64,000 nucleotides of DNA from Paenibacillus silagei (GCF_017874735.1 NZ_JAGGLV010000020.1:1-64000); one strand, 5' to 3'. Counted from the first letter of the stretch, positions 44,107 through 53,073 are shown. The notes: a model not told the origin generated them from the letters alone. Numbers and translations are program-made.

Positions 44107-45690
44107 CTACACTTCCTGCAGCACCCGGTTCTTATCGGCGATAATTGACTTCAGCATGCCCCAGTTCTCTTGGAACATAGCCGCGTCCATTTCCTTCAGG
44201 TCCGGTGAAATGACGGGCTTGAAGTCCATCTGATCCAGAATCTCTGTCTGCAGGTCGATACCTGGCGCGATTTCGGTTAAGGTCATTTTACCGTTCAGCA
44301 GTTCAAAGACGGCGCGTTCCGTAACATACACAACCGGCTGCTTTACCTTGGCGGCATAGGATCCGCTGAAGGTGATCTGCTGTACCTTTGAGATGAATTT
44401 CTTGGCTTTGCCCTCTTGAATGATGTGCAGCTTGCCGTTCTCTACCTTGATCTGCAGCCCGCCCGCTGTAAAAGTACCCGCGAACACCAGCTTCTTCGCC
44501 GCCTGAGAGATATTGATGAATCCGCCGCAGCCCGCTACCCGTGTGCCGAATTTGCTGACATTCACATTCCCCGACTCATCTGTCTGGGCCAGGCCAAGGA
44601 CGGACAGGTCAATACCGCCGCCGTCATAGAAGTCAAACTGTGCATCATGATCTACAATCGCCTCGGAGTTGTACGCATGGCCGAAGTCTTTCAGACCTGC
44701 TGGAACCCCGCCGATCGAGCCTGCCTCTGTCGTCAGAATCAGCTGGTCGTCCACGCCCTCTTCAGCGGCAATGTTCGCTACATTCACCGGGATGCCGACT
44801 CCAAGATTCAGAATGGTATTCGGCTGAAGCTCTACGGCTGTGCGGCGGGAGATGATTTTGCGCTCATCCAGCGGCAGGATTTCAATCGACTCGACCGGCA
44901 CTTTGACATGACCCGAGAACGCCGGATTATACTGCGTATTCTCGGTCTGGTAATGATTCTCCGAGGTGGACACGACGAGGTAATCTACCAGAATGCCCGG
45001 AACCTTCACATCCTTCGGATTCAAGGTGCCGTTCTTGGCCACGGTCTCTACCTGGGCGATCACGATGCCGCCGGAGTTGCGGACCGCCTGGGCGATCGGC
45101 AGAACCTCCATGTGCAGGCCTTCTTTTTCCAGCGTCAGATTGCCGTTCTCGTCCGCTACAGTTCCACGGATCAGGGCGATCTGAATCGGGAAGGTCTTGT
45201 AGAACAGCCACTCTTCACCTTCAAGTTCAATCACCTTCACAATGTCCTCCTTGGTAGACGGGGACATCTTGCCGCCCTCCACGCGGGGATCGACGAAGGT
45301 CTCCATACCCACCTTGGTAATCACACCCGGGCGCTTGGCGGCAATCTCGCGGTAGAGCTGGGTAATCACACCCTGAGGCAGGTTGTAGGCTTCGCATTTA
45401 TCCTCTTCAATCAACTTGGCCAATCCCGGGGAAGCGATCGCGATACCGCCAATCCAGCGTTTGATGAGGCCTTCATGGCCCAGGTGGCTCATGCCCTTGT
45501 CGCGGCGGTTGCCGACGGCACTGGCGTGCATCACGGTCAGATTCTTCGGGTGTCCGGTCTGTACGAAGCGCTCTTCAATGGCGATCCCCATCTCTTCTGC
45601 CCAGCAGGATAATCCAAATCCGCTTGCCGCTACCGTGTCTCCGTCCTTGATGAGTTCCGCTGCTTTGGCGGCTGAAATTACTTTTGTCAT
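44107..45690 (-). CDS. Acyl-CoA:acetate/3-ketoacid CoA-transferase, YdiF/propionate CoA-transferase type
   Basis: A 527-residue single-chain class I CoA-transferase with fused alpha and beta halves. The N-terminal ISAAKAAELIKDGDTVAASGFG and the catalytic Glu in LTTEAGSIGGVPAG are visible. It moves CoA between short-chain acids, for example propionate or acetate. It is the first gene of an operon with an OFA transporter and FabK-like enzyme. A sigma-A-type promoter lies 120 bases upstream. The exact acid is not readable from the sequence. Confidence 0.88.
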   Translation of the reverse strand: MTKVISAAKAAELIKDGDTVAASGFGLSCWAEEMGIAIEERFVQTGHPKNLTVMHASAVGNRRDKGMSHLGHEGLIKRWIGGIAIASPGLAKLIEEDKCEAYNLPQGVITQLYREIAAKRPGVITKVGMETFVDPRVEGGKMSPSTKEDIVKVIELEGEEWLFYKTFPIQIALIRGTVADENGNLTLEKEGLHMEVLPIAQAVRNSGGIVIAQVETVAKNGTLNPKDVKVPGILVDYLVVSTSENHYQTENTQYNPAFSGHVKVPVESIEILPLDERKIISRRTAVELQPNTILNLGVGIPVNVANIAAEEGVDDQLILTTEAGSIGGVPAGLKDFGHAYNSEAIVDHDAQFDFYDGGGIDLSVLGLAQTDESGNVNVSKFGTRVAGCGGFINISQAAKKLVFAGTFTAGGLQIKVENGKLHIIQEGKAKKFISKVQQITFSGSYAAKVKQPVVYVTERAVFELLNGKMTLTEIAPGIDLQTEILDQMDFKPVISPDLKEMDAAMFQENWGMLKSIIADKNRVLQEV

Positions 45691-45815
45691 TTCATCTGCT
45701 CCTCTTTATGTGAATTATTTCACTACAGTTGTTAAAAAAAATAATGGCCCTTCTGTGTGTCTCCTAATTGCTGCTCTATGAGTCTCGTTTTCCTTGTGAA
45801 AGTTTTCTCAAGGTC

Positions 45816-45844
45816 ATCGTAATACAGAAAAAAGCACCGGTCAA
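45816..45844 (-). promoter_or_regulatory. Sigma-A-type promoter of the CoA-transferase operon
   Basis: On the minus strand TTGACC (45844-45839) and TACGAT (45821-45816) are spaced by 17 bases. The leader would be about 120 bases. No sigma-54 GG/GC element was seen nearby, in line with the missing GAFTGA in the neighbouring regulator. Confidence 0.55.
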
Positions 45845-45920
45845 TAGCTCCAAAAAGCCTTGAATTCAAGGTATTTTTCTGTTGTTTTTTTGCGACTGGC
45901 TTGTTTGAACTCAAAGCTTG

Positions 45921-46072
45921 GTCGTCGCTGCGGTGAACATTTGGACTTCCGGCCGCTGTTGTATTTAGATTTCCTGATTTGAACCGCTCCAAGCGGTAGA
46001 AATCTAAATACAAAGGCGGACGCTACCGCTCCTCCAGTTCCAAATTTCCCCTCCGCTTCTTTTTGCTTTTCG
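45921..46072. repeat. Interspersed palindromic repeat, copy B
   Basis: Second copy of the 150-bp rod-like repeat. The arm TTGTATTTAGATTTC (45959-45973) pairs perfectly with GAAATCTAAATACAA (45999-46013), and the apical ACCGCT/AGCGGT stem has loop CCA. The outer segments match copy A closely, including GCGGTGAACATTTGGACTTCC. Confidence 0.85.
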
Positions 46073-46313
46073 TTAATTTCTTTAGTGCTTCATCTATATT
46101 CCCGCGGGGCCTGCAAGTCGCAAAAAAACCACACTTTTTTTCTCCAGCCGGGTTGGCTGGGTATGAAATCAAGCGTTCCATGACATATCCTGCCCGGCGG
46201 ATCAGACAAAGGGTTGGAGATGAGACTTCAAGACATTTTAGCGCGGCCAAAAAAAATAAAATATTTTTGTTACGGGGGGTGCATTGCAGATTTGCAACAG
46301 CGGATTAGGGCAA

Positions 46314-46369
46314 AACCGGTTCAAAAAAGAGCGGAGGGGTTGTACACTATTGCTTATATATGTTATATT
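46314..46369 (+). promoter_or_regulatory. Promoter and possible LacI-type operator of the FGGY kinase
   Basis: TTGTAC (46340-46345) and TATATT (46364-46369) form a promoter with an 18-base spacer. Upstream, AACCGGTT (46314-46321) is a CG-centred dyad of the LacI/GalR type, also found before the LacI gene at 63912-63919. Confidence 0.4.
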
Positions 46370-46402
46370 CTGGACAATTTTAGCTAGAGGGGGAAGGCTG
46401 TC

Positions 46403-48028
46403 ATGACGCATTCCGTCAAACAGGCGATTGTTCAGGGAGAAACGTCGCTCGGGATTGAGTTCGGGTCCACGCGAATCAAGGCTGTGCTGATCGATCACCA
46501 TTTTGAAACGATCGCCTCCGGCACCTATGAATGGCAGAATCAATTCACTAAGGGTTATTGGACTTACGATCTCAGGGAAGTAGTTCAAGGTCTGCAAGCA
46601 GCCTACCAGCAATTACAGCAAGCGGTTCAGCAGACCTATGGCGTCACTCTGCAAAAAATCGGCTCCATCGGCTGCTCGGCCATGATGCAGGGGTATATTG
46701 TGCTGGACCAGTACGGCGAAATGCTGGTTCCCTTCCGTACCTGGCGCAATGCCACAACGGCTGAAGCCGCAGCGGAGCTGACTAGCGCTTTTCAATTCAA
46801 AATCCCTGAACGCTGGAGCATCGCCCACCTGTATCAGGCAATTCTGAACAATGAGCCTCATGTGGCCGGCATCCGGTATATGACCACCCTGTCGGGCTAC
46901 GTTCACTGGTTGCTGACCGGGAATAAGGCGCTGGGCATCGGTGACGCCTCCGGGATGTTCCCTGTGGATGAAACGGCGAAGCAGTACAATGAGGATATGA
47001 TTCAGCAGTTTGACCGTTTGCTGGAAGGTAGAGGCTACCCGTGGACGCTGCAAGAGATTCTGCCCAAGGTGTACACGGGCGGGAAACACGCCGGGAATCT
47101 CCATGAGGCGGGCGCCCGGCTGTTGGACCCGTCAGGCAGCTTACAGGCAGGCATTCCGCTATGCCCGCCCGAAGGCGATGCCGGGACCGGCATGGTGGCT
47201 ACGAATAGTGTGAGGAAACGTACCGGCAATGTTTCCGTGGGGACATCGGTCTTTGCCATGTTTGTACTGGAAAAGAATGTTTCCGCCGTCTACCCCGAGA
47301 TCGATATCGTGGCTACGCCGGAAGGCAGTCCTGTCGCGATGGTTCTTGCCAACAACTGCTCCAGCGATCTGAATGCCTGGATCGGCTTGTTCCGTGAATT
47401 TCATGAAGCCATGGGGCTGAAGCCCGACATGAACCAGTTATTCAGCGTCCTGCTGAGCCAGGGGCTGGAAGCGGATGCGGATGGCGGCGGCTTGTTGAGC
47501 TACGGCTACTATTCAGGCGAGAATATCACCGGCTTTGCCCAAGGGCGTCCGCTGTTCGTCCGTTCGCCACAGAGCCGTTTCACGCTGGCTAACTTCATGA
47601 GAGTTCATCTGTATAGCGCTTTCGCTGCGTTAAGACTCGGAATGGAGATTCTGACCGGGCAGGAACGGGTAAACATTGACCGTATTTCAGCGCACGGCGG
47701 ATTGTTCCGCACCCCGCAGGTCGGCCAGCGGATCTGTGCCGCTGCACTGAATGTTCCGGTCTCAGTCCTGTCTACGGCTGGTGAAGGCGGAGCATGGGGA
47801 ATAGCCATTCTGGCCTCTTATATGATACATAAGGAGCCGAACGAGAGCCTGGCGGATTACTTGAGCTCTAAGGTGTTCTGTAACATGGAAGGACAGGAGG
47901 TAGCACCTGACCCTACTGATGTGGACGGCTTTGCTCTCTATATGGAGCGTTACACCAAGGGGCTGCCCATCGAGCAGGCGGCAGTAGATCATTTACTGGA
48001 GAACCGGAAGAGAGGAGAACTCGGATGA
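46403..48028 (+). CDS. FGGY-family carbohydrate kinase
   Basis: A 541-residue sugar kinase. The N-terminal phosphate-binding [15 protein letters not shown], the middle [13 protein letters not shown] and the C-terminal [17 protein letters not shown] with [11 protein letters not shown] fit the FGGY fold (xylulokinase/ribulokinase group). It resembles xylulokinase-like proteins of Firmicutes whose sugar is not settled; epimerase or aldolase partners are absent here, so no substrate is assigned. The start has GAGGGGGAAGG upstream. Its TGA overlaps the ATG of a 45-codon secreted-peptide ORF. Confidence 0.85.
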   Translation: MTHSVKQAIVQGETSLGIEFGSTRIKAVLIDHHFETIASGTYEWQNQFTKGYWTYDLREVVQGLQAAYQQLQQAVQQTYGVTLQKIGSIGCSAMMQGYIVLDQYGEMLVPFRTWRNATTAEAAAELTSAFQFKIPERWSIAHLYQAILNNEPHVAGIRYMTTLSGYVHWLLTGNKALGIGDASGMFPVDETAKQYNEDMIQQFDRLLEGRGYPWTLQEILPKVYTGGKHAGNLHEAGARLLDPSGSLQAGIPLCPPEGDAGTGMVATNSVRKRTGNVSVGTSVFAMFVLEKNVSAVYPEIDIVATPEGSPVAMVLANNCSSDLNAWIGLFREFHEAMGLKPDMNQLFSVLLSQGLEADADGGGLLSYGYYSGENITGFAQGRPLFVRSPQSRFTLANFMRVHLYSAFAALRLGMEILTGQERVNIDRISAHGGLFRTPQVGQRICAAALNVPVSVLSTAGEGGAWGIAILASYMIHKEPNESLADYLSSKVFCNMEGQEVAPDPTDVDGFALYMERYTKGLPIEQAAVDHLLENRKRGELG

Positions 48029-48162
48029 AAATAGATATGGGCAGGCTTACGGTATTGCTTACCTCCCTGCTGCTGATAGCCTCCGCCCCTTCGGCTTATG
48101 CTAAAGCGCCGGATGCCCAGGCAGGTAAGTACAGAGCTACGGGCAATTACGTCTTGCAGTAG
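48025..48162 (+). CDS. Small secreted peptide, translationally coupled to the FGGY kinase
   Basis: A 45-codon ORF in ATGA overlap with the kinase stop. AGAGGAG lies 7 bases upstream of its ATG. The product is a clean signal peptide (MKIDMGRLT, then [17 protein letters not shown], cleavage after AYA) followed by a 19-residue mature peptide [20 protein letters not shown] hairpin follows. The design, a short signal peptide with a tiny basic product, is that of Phr-like or other exported peptides, but no receptor gene is adjacent. It could also be the stump of a decayed gene. Confidence 0.55.
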   Translation: MKIDMGRLTVLLTSLLLIASAPSAYAKAPDAQAGKYRATGNYVLQ

Positions 48163-48563
48163 TATAAAAGACAGCCATCCTCCCGTAGCGGGGGATGGCT
48201 GCCTTTGATTTATGCCAGGCTTGCGGCATATCAGGGCTGGGGCTGGGGCTGGGCCTGGCCGAGCATCATTTGCATTTGACTCTGCGGCATCCGCCCAGCG
48301 GACTGAGAGGCGCTTATTCTGCCCAAAAGCCGCTTTTTACGCAGGTTACGGACTCCATGGCCCTTATTGGTGGTAATACCACCGATTAATATCAATTAGT
48401 GGGCCGATAAGTGCATCTCAGTCCGGCAGTCGGCGCAAAGTGGGCTTTTATTGAGAAATAAGGGCCCTACAGTCCATCAACAAGCAGCCGCCCGGAGGAA
48501 CGGAACACTCATGGAACAACGGCCCGTTCACTCAGACTCAGCAGCCGCCCAATCCCAAGTGTC
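48163..48563. other. Intergenic region with hairpin, GGGGCT repeats and an imperfect inverted repeat
   Basis: No gene is supported. After the terminator-like hairpin comes a short GGGGCT microrepeat (48236-48260). GGACTCCATGGCCCTTAT (about 48350) and ATAAGGGCCCTACAGTCC (about 48456) form an imperfect 18-bp inverted repeat about 110 bases apart, with a TGGTGGTAATACCACC dyad inside. It looks like a decayed palindromic element. Confidence 0.45.
48168..48204 (+). terminator. Hairpin after the FGGY kinase and peptide ORF
   Basis: CAGCCATC/GATGGCTG extended by TCCCG/CGGGG with a TAG loop. The following sequence (CCTTTGATTT) is only weakly T-rich, so termination is likely but not certain. Confidence 0.65.
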
Positions 48564-49370
48564 TCACAAATACACGAACGGCTCCCTCGCATCCACGAAT
48601 GTAACCGGAACCCCGTCCACCAGCGGCGCCAGCCACTCAGCCATATACTTCATGCCCCATTCCTCGGAGCGCTCGTGACCGATCACGATCATCGCCTTGT
48701 TCATGCCCAGCATGGCGGCATCATTGATGTAAGCACATAAGGTCCACTCGGTAATGTCGCCGCAGACCATCACATCCAGACCCTTCTCCTGCATCAGCTC
48801 CATCGGCATCTGCTCCCGGCCGAGGCCCAGACTGCCGCCGCCGACAAGGATGCCGATACGGGAGCAGGGCGCTTCCGGGTTGCCGACGATCTGAATGACT
48901 TTCATCCCCAGCCGCTGCTTCAGGAAGCCTGCCAACTCACCGACTGTGGTCTCCTCGATCAGATACCCCCAGGCGTCCTTGTCGTCCAGCTTCTTATCTG
49001 CCCAATCCAGCTCCTTCAGCAGTCCGTCGTAGATCCGGTCCGTATCCGCCAGATGCATATGGTCATGGAAGCGCCAGATCGTAAGGCCGTGCTCCTCGAT
49101 CAGCTTTTTTTTCGCCAGATATACGGGGTCCTGCTGCAGCCAGTCCAGCGTATCATTGCCGGTATAGTAGGTCGGCTCATGGGTAATGATCAGGTTGGCT
49201 CCAGCAGCAATAGCTTCCTTGATGACCTCCACCGTCGCCATGAACGTAGTGACGATCCCTGTGACCTCCATCTCTTCACTGCCGCCCGCCAGCACATCAC
49301 AGGTCTGCTCCAGCCTCCGTCCCCCGCAGCAATCGAGCAGAATCCGGTCAATGACCTCTTGCACTTTCAT
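48564..49370 (-). CDS. Nif3-like dinuclear metal centre protein
   Basis: A 268-residue Nif3/YqfO/DUF34-family protein. Metal ligands are seen in LIITHEPTYYTG near the N-terminus and in the C-terminal VIGHERSEEWGMKYMAEW, the two conserved His-containing motifs. The family forms toroidal hexamers with a di-metal site; its reaction is not well established. The start at 49370 has AGGAG 8 bases upstream. It is the last gene of the second sugar ABC operon, 20 bases after the permease, which is unusual for this housekeeping family and suggests a paralogue adapted to sugar use. Confidence 0.82.
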   Translation of the reverse strand: MKVQEVIDRILLDCCGGRRLEQTCDVLAGGSEEMEVTGIVTTFMATVEVIKEAIAAGANLIITHEPTYYTGNDTLDWLQQDPVYLAKKKLIEEHGLTIWRFHDHMHLADTDRIYDGLLKELDWADKKLDDKDAWGYLIEETTVGELAGFLKQRLGMKVIQIVGNPEAPCSRIGILVGGGSLGLGREQMPMELMQEKGLDVMVCGDITEWTLCAYINDAAMLGMNKAMIVIGHERSEEWGMKYMAEWLAPLVDGVPVTFVDAREPFVYL

Positions 49371-49390
49371 ACGCTCATCTCCTATCATAT

Positions 49391-50284
49391 TTAGCCTTTA
49401 ACAGCTCCGATAACCACGCCGCGGGTCAGGTACTTCTGCATGAACGGCAGGACGAACAGCACCGGCACAATACCCAGCACCGCCATCGCCATCCGCACCG
49501 CTGTACTTGGCAGCGATACCGTGTCGGCTCCGAGTACATTCCCGGCCTGGCCGGAATTGAGGAACTGGATGTTGCTCATGAGCTGCATCAGCAGATTCTG
49601 AATACCGTACAATTGCGGCTTAGATACAAAATATAACGCATTGATCCAGTCATTCCAATAGGCCAGGCCCATAAACATCCCTACGGTTGCCATGACCGGC
49701 ATGGACAGCGGAAGCATGATGCGGAAGAAGGTCCGCAGCTCCGAGGCACCGTCGATCTGAGCGGCTTCGATAATCTCCAGCGGCACATTATTCTTGAAGT
49801 AGTTACGGACCAGCAGGACGTTGAACCCGTTCGCCAGCAGGTTGGGCAGGATTAGCGCCCACAGCGTGTTTTTGATATGGAAATACTGGGTCCACATGAT
49901 GTACGAAGGCACAATCCCCCCGCTGAACAGCATGGTGAAGAAGACGACAAACGCCAGCGTATTATGATACTTGAAATCAGACCGGGACATCGGATAAGCA
50001 AGCATGCTTGTTATCAGCAGTCCTATCACGGTTCCCAGGATCGTCACCAGAAAAGAAACGCCATAGGCTCTAATGAAAATGTACGCCGAGGACTTAATAT
50101 ACCGGTACGCGTCTAGACTTAGATGCTCCGGGAAAAAGCTGTACCCGTTGCGGATCAGGGTTGTCTCATTGGTGAATGAAGCGATCACAATCAGCAGGAA
50201 GGGCAAAAAAGCAAAAACCGTCAGCAGGATCATCACGACCGCAGAAAACACCGTAAACGTTCGTTCTCCTCTTGTTTGGATCAT
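49391..50284 (-). CDS. Sugar ABC transporter permease, LplC type
   Basis: A 297-residue permease with six membrane spans. The EAA loop is EAAQIDGASELRTFFRIMLPLS (key EAA...G), and the C-terminus KYLTRGVVIGAVKG is typical. AGGAGG lies 8 bases before the ATG. It is the third gene of the second solute-binding protein/permease operon. It is clearly paralogous to the permease at 27086. Confidence 0.9.
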   Translation of the reverse strand: MIQTRGERTFTVFSAVVMILLTVFAFLPFLLIVIASFTNETTLIRNGYSFFPEHLSLDAYRYIKSSAYIFIRAYGVSFLVTILGTVIGLLITSMLAYPMSRSDFKYHNTLAFVVFFTMLFSGGIVPSYIMWTQYFHIKNTLWALILPNLLANGFNVLLVRNYFKNNVPLEIIEAAQIDGASELRTFFRIMLPLSMPVMATVGMFMGLAYWNDWINALYFVSKPQLYGIQNLLMQLMSNIQFLNSGQAGNVLGADTVSLPSTAVRMAMAVLGIVPVLFVLPFMQKYLTRGVVIGAVKG

Positions 50285-50296
50285 CCGAATTTCCTC

Positions 50297-51220
50297 CTAG
50301 AACAAAGCGTTTTCTGGATTGACCTTCTTGACGATGGCATTGACCGTAAGCACAAGGGCAAAGCCGACCAGCGACTGATACAGACCGGCGGCTGCCGACA
50401 TTCCAATATCATTGAGCTGCATCAAGGCGCGGTAGACATACGTATCAATCGTCTGGGTAGCGCTGTATAGCGCACCAGAGTTCATTGGAACCTGATAGAA
50501 CAGGCCGAAGTCAGAGTTGAAAATCCGGCCCATCGACATCAGCACCAGCACAATAATGGTCGGCTTCAGCAGCGGCAGGGTAATCATGCGGATCTGCTTG
50601 AGCTTCCCGGCACCGTCGATTTTGGCCGACTCATAGATGCTCTTGTCAATGCCGGCAATCGAGGCAAAATAGACAATTGAGCCGTAGCCTGCCGTCTTCC
50701 AGATCTGAATAAGGACCAGCAGGTACGGCCAATATTTCGCCTCCGAATACCAGTTGATCTCCGGTATCCCCAGCGGCCGCAGAATCGAATGATTGACGAA
50801 CCCGCTGTCGGCGTTCAGAAAGGCGAAGACGAGCAGCGAAAGCACGATCATCGAGATTAGGTTCGGCAGAATCAGCCCGGTCATGAACAGCTTCGAGTAC
50901 AGCTTGTTCAGCAGCTCCGACATCAGAATGGCAATGATGATCGAAACTACGGTTCCCAGCGCGATAAACGTCAGATTGTACAGCAGGGTGTTGCGGGTCA
51001 TAATCCAGGCATCACTGGTCTGGAACAGAAAGGTGAAGTTCTTGAAGCCGATCCAGTCGCTGCCGAAGATGCCTTTGGCATAATTGACATCCTTGAACGC
51101 GATGAACACCCCGAACATGGGGAAGTAGCTGTTAATGAGAAAATACAGCAGTCCCGGACCCGCGAGAATTAATAAAGGAAGTGTTTTTTTGAGTGGCTTG
51201 GATTTAGGTTTGGCAGTCAT
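50297..51220 (-). CDS. Sugar ABC transporter permease, LplB type
   Basis: A 307-residue permease with six membrane spans (GPGLLYFLINSYFPMFGVFIAF, then SAKIDGAGKLKQIRMITLP). I start at ATG 51220 because GGAGGTGA lies 7 bases upstream and the longer frame to 51310 runs into the solute-binding protein gene with a Gly/Asn-rich, unfamiliar N-terminus. It is the second gene of the operon. Confidence 0.87.
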   Translation of the reverse strand: MTAKPKSKPLKKTLPLLILAGPGLLYFLINSYFPMFGVFIAFKDVNYAKGIFGSDWIGFKNFTFLFQTSDAWIMTRNTLLYNLTFIALGTVVSIIIAILMSELLNKLYSKLFMTGLILPNLISMIVLSLLVFAFLNADSGFVNHSILRPLGIPEINWYSEAKYWPYLLVLIQIWKTAGYGSIVYFASIAGIDKSIYESAKIDGAGKLKQIRMITLPLLKPTIIVLVLMSMGRIFNSDFGLFYQVPMNSGALYSATQTIDTYVYRALMQLNDIGMSAAAGLYQSLVGFALVLTVNAIVKKVNPENALF

Positions 51221-51290
51221 GCCGGATTCACCTCCATTGCCGGGGGCAGAGCCTCCATTAGCGGCTCTACCCTCAGCAGGCTTATTCAAA

Positions 51291-52832
51291 TTATTGTTTT
51301 TGCGCGGCAAGCCATTGATCCAGTTGTTGCTGCTTGCTGTCTATAATGTCCTGTGCACCCGCATCCTTCAGCGCACTGTTGAATTTCGCAATAATGCTCT
51401 CAGGATCTACCGATCCGCTGACCAGTGCCGGCAGGAATTGATTCACTACGTTGTTCACAGCACTCATCTGCGTCTTCACTTGACCCTGGTCGAAGATAAA
51501 GCCGAAATACGGCGATCTTTCGGTATCCTTATTCTCCTTCAGCTTCAGTTCCACATCCGACCAGTTGATTCCCTCCATCTGATACTGAAGCGATTCGGAG
51601 CCGACGATCCCGGAGCTGAGCATGGAGGTATAAGGTACCGTATTTGCGTCCATGCCCTCAGGGAATTTCACATGATGCTCATCTACCTTGATGTAATCCT
51701 CCCCTTCAATTCCGAACAGAATGGTGTTGATCAGCTCTTTGTCGGTGTAGAGCAGGTTCAGGAACTTCACAGCGGCTTCCGTCTCCTTCGAGGTACTGGA
51801 GACCATCCAGGTCACCGAGTTCACGGCGCTTGTATCGAAGTAGAACGGTGCGATGCGCTTGGTCTCAATATTTTTGCCGACCTGTGCACTCAGCTGCTTG
51901 CCAACCTCCATGCCGCTGTAGCCGCCCAGGAAGGAGAAGCCGCGCCCCGAGGAGACCATCTCCATCGCTGTAATCGTAGTGGTTGCGGTATCCTTCTGCA
52001 GATACCCGGCCTCGAACCAGTCTCTCATCATCTGAATTCCGTTCTTGAAGACATCCGATTCGTAGAAGTTAACGACCTTCCCGTTATCACCGATCACGAC
52101 ACCGACTCCGGTGGTATCGGTCAGGTAATCCACCTTGCTCGCACCCTTCATCCAGTTCACAAGTCCGGTATCTGTCGGATTCACATTAATTGGGCCAAAC
52201 GGAACTACATCCGGCAGCTTCTGCTTCACTGCGCCGAACACCGCAGGCAGATCCTCTACCGATTGGATGGAGTCTGCTGCTACGCCCGCCTCTGCGAGCA
52301 TATCCGCGTTGTAGATGATATTGGTCGGCAGCGCCATCCCTTTATTCACAGGAATGCCGTAGATATGTCCGTCCATCGTGGTGGTTTTGAGAATATCCGG
52401 CCCGAAATCCTTGTCCAGAATGGCTGTCAGCTCTTTGCCGTGTTCGGTAAGCAGCTCTTCGAGCGGAGCCACCTGGCTCTTGGATACATAGTTGGAGAAT
52501 TGTCCGAGGGTGGTGAAGATATCCATCTTCTCCCCGCTCTGGAGCGCAAGATTGACCTTCTGGGCATAATCTGCCGGGCCGAAGAGTCGGAAGTCCACCT
52601 TCACCCCGATTTTCGCGGTAGTAATGGCATTGATGGCCTCGGTCACCTTGCTGAGATCATCGGGAATCCGGTTGAAGGAGGGCAGTGCGAATACAATCTC
52701 AGCCACCTTGGCCTTCGCTTCCGTATCCCCGGAATTCTTGGACGATGTATTGGAATTGCCGCCGCAGGCGGAGAGCAGCGAACCGCAGATTACCATGGAC
52801 AGCAGCAGTGAACCTAACCCCTTTTTCTTCAT
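51291..52832 (-). CDS. Sugar ABC transporter solute-binding lipoprotein
   Basis: A 513-residue lipoprotein with lipobox LLSAC, then a Ser/Asn-rich linker and an SBP_bac_1-type fold. It heads the operon with two permeases and the Nif3-like gene. As in the first system no ATPase is encoded. Several start codons occur in a row (ATG ATG ATA ATG); the last gives a 10-base spacing from GGAGG. The promoter has a 21-bp-period direct repeat that probably binds the YesN-type regulator at 54942. The sugar is unknown. Confidence 0.88.
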   Translation of the reverse strand: MKKKGLGSLLLSMVICGSLLSACGGNSNTSSKNSGDTEAKAKVAEIVFALPSFNRIPDDLSKVTEAINAITTAKIGVKVDFRLFGPADYAQKVNLALQSGEKMDIFTTLGQFSNYVSKSQVAPLEELLTEHGKELTAILDKDFGPDILKTTTMDGHIYGIPVNKGMALPTNIIYNADMLAEAGVAADSIQSVEDLPAVFGAVKQKLPDVVPFGPINVNPTDTGLVNWMKGASKVDYLTDTTGVGVVIGDNGKVVNFYESDVFKNGIQMMRDWFEAGYLQKDTATTTITAMEMVSSGRGFSFLGGYSGMEVGKQLSAQVGKNIETKRIAPFYFDTSAVNSVTWMVSSTSKETEAAVKFLNLLYTDKELINTILFGIEGEDYIKVDEHHVKFPEGMDANTVPYTSMLSSGIVGSESLQYQMEGINWSDVELKLKENKDTERSPYFGFIFDQGQVKTQMSAVNNVVNQFLPALVSGSVDPESIIAKFNSALKDAGAQDIIDSKQQQLDQWLAAQKQ

Positions 52833-53073
52833 TATCATCATGCCTCCTGTTCTGTATTTACACTCTCATTGTACCGGTCCTGGAGGGCGGCAGGCTTTCA
52901 ATAATACGGGCTGTTTTTTTGAAAAAACGTGCTGCTGTTCGTCCTGTGGAATTATTCAACAAAATCACTCACAATAAACGTAATACAAGTCGCCCTGCTG
53001 TATTCCGCAAAAAATATCATAACCGGGCGTTTCAGCTGTCGTACAGTGATAATATCTCTATGGAGGCATTCAT
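52833..53073. other. Divergent control region between the second solute-binding protein and the AraC gene
   Basis: No gene is supported. It holds the ABC promoter with a TACAAT -10 (minus strand, about 52873-52868), the 21-bp direct repeat (52901-52934), and on the right the GGAGG site and GTG start of the AraC gene. Confidence 0.5.
52868..52934 (-). promoter_or_regulatory. Promoter and AraC-type operator of the second sugar ABC operon
   Basis: On the minus strand CAGCACGTTTTTT (52934-52922) and CAGCCCGTATTAT (52913-52901) are direct repeats exactly 21 bases apart. The nearer one ends 4 bases from a poor -35 (AGCCTG), which is 17 bases before TACAAT. This is the class II activation layout of AraC-type regulators. 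Confidence 0.55.

Larger units (their letters stand above)
45691..46402. other. Long intergenic region between the CoA-transferase operon and the FGGY kinase
   Basis: No gene is supported in 712 bases. It holds the CoA-transferase operon promoter (45816-45844), repeat copy B (45921-46072), AT-rich DNA with several A/T homopolymer runs (46075-46280), and the kinase promoter with an AACCGGTT dyad (46314-46369). Confidence 0.5.

Noticed and set aside
44416-45612. 398-residue plus-strand ORF opposite the CoA-transferase
   Set aside because: Its composition is His/Gln/Arg-rich with no domain; it is the complement of a well-conserved enzyme gene.
45691-46402. Sigma-54 (-24/-12) promoter for the CoA-transferase operon
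   Set aside because: I looked for TGGCAC-N5-TTGCA-like elements on the minus strand and found none; a sigma-A-type promoter fits instead.
51135-52811. 558-residue plus-strand ORF opposite the second solute-binding protein
   Set aside because: Long only because of the codon bias of the real lipoprotein gene on the other strand; no ribosome binding site or domain.
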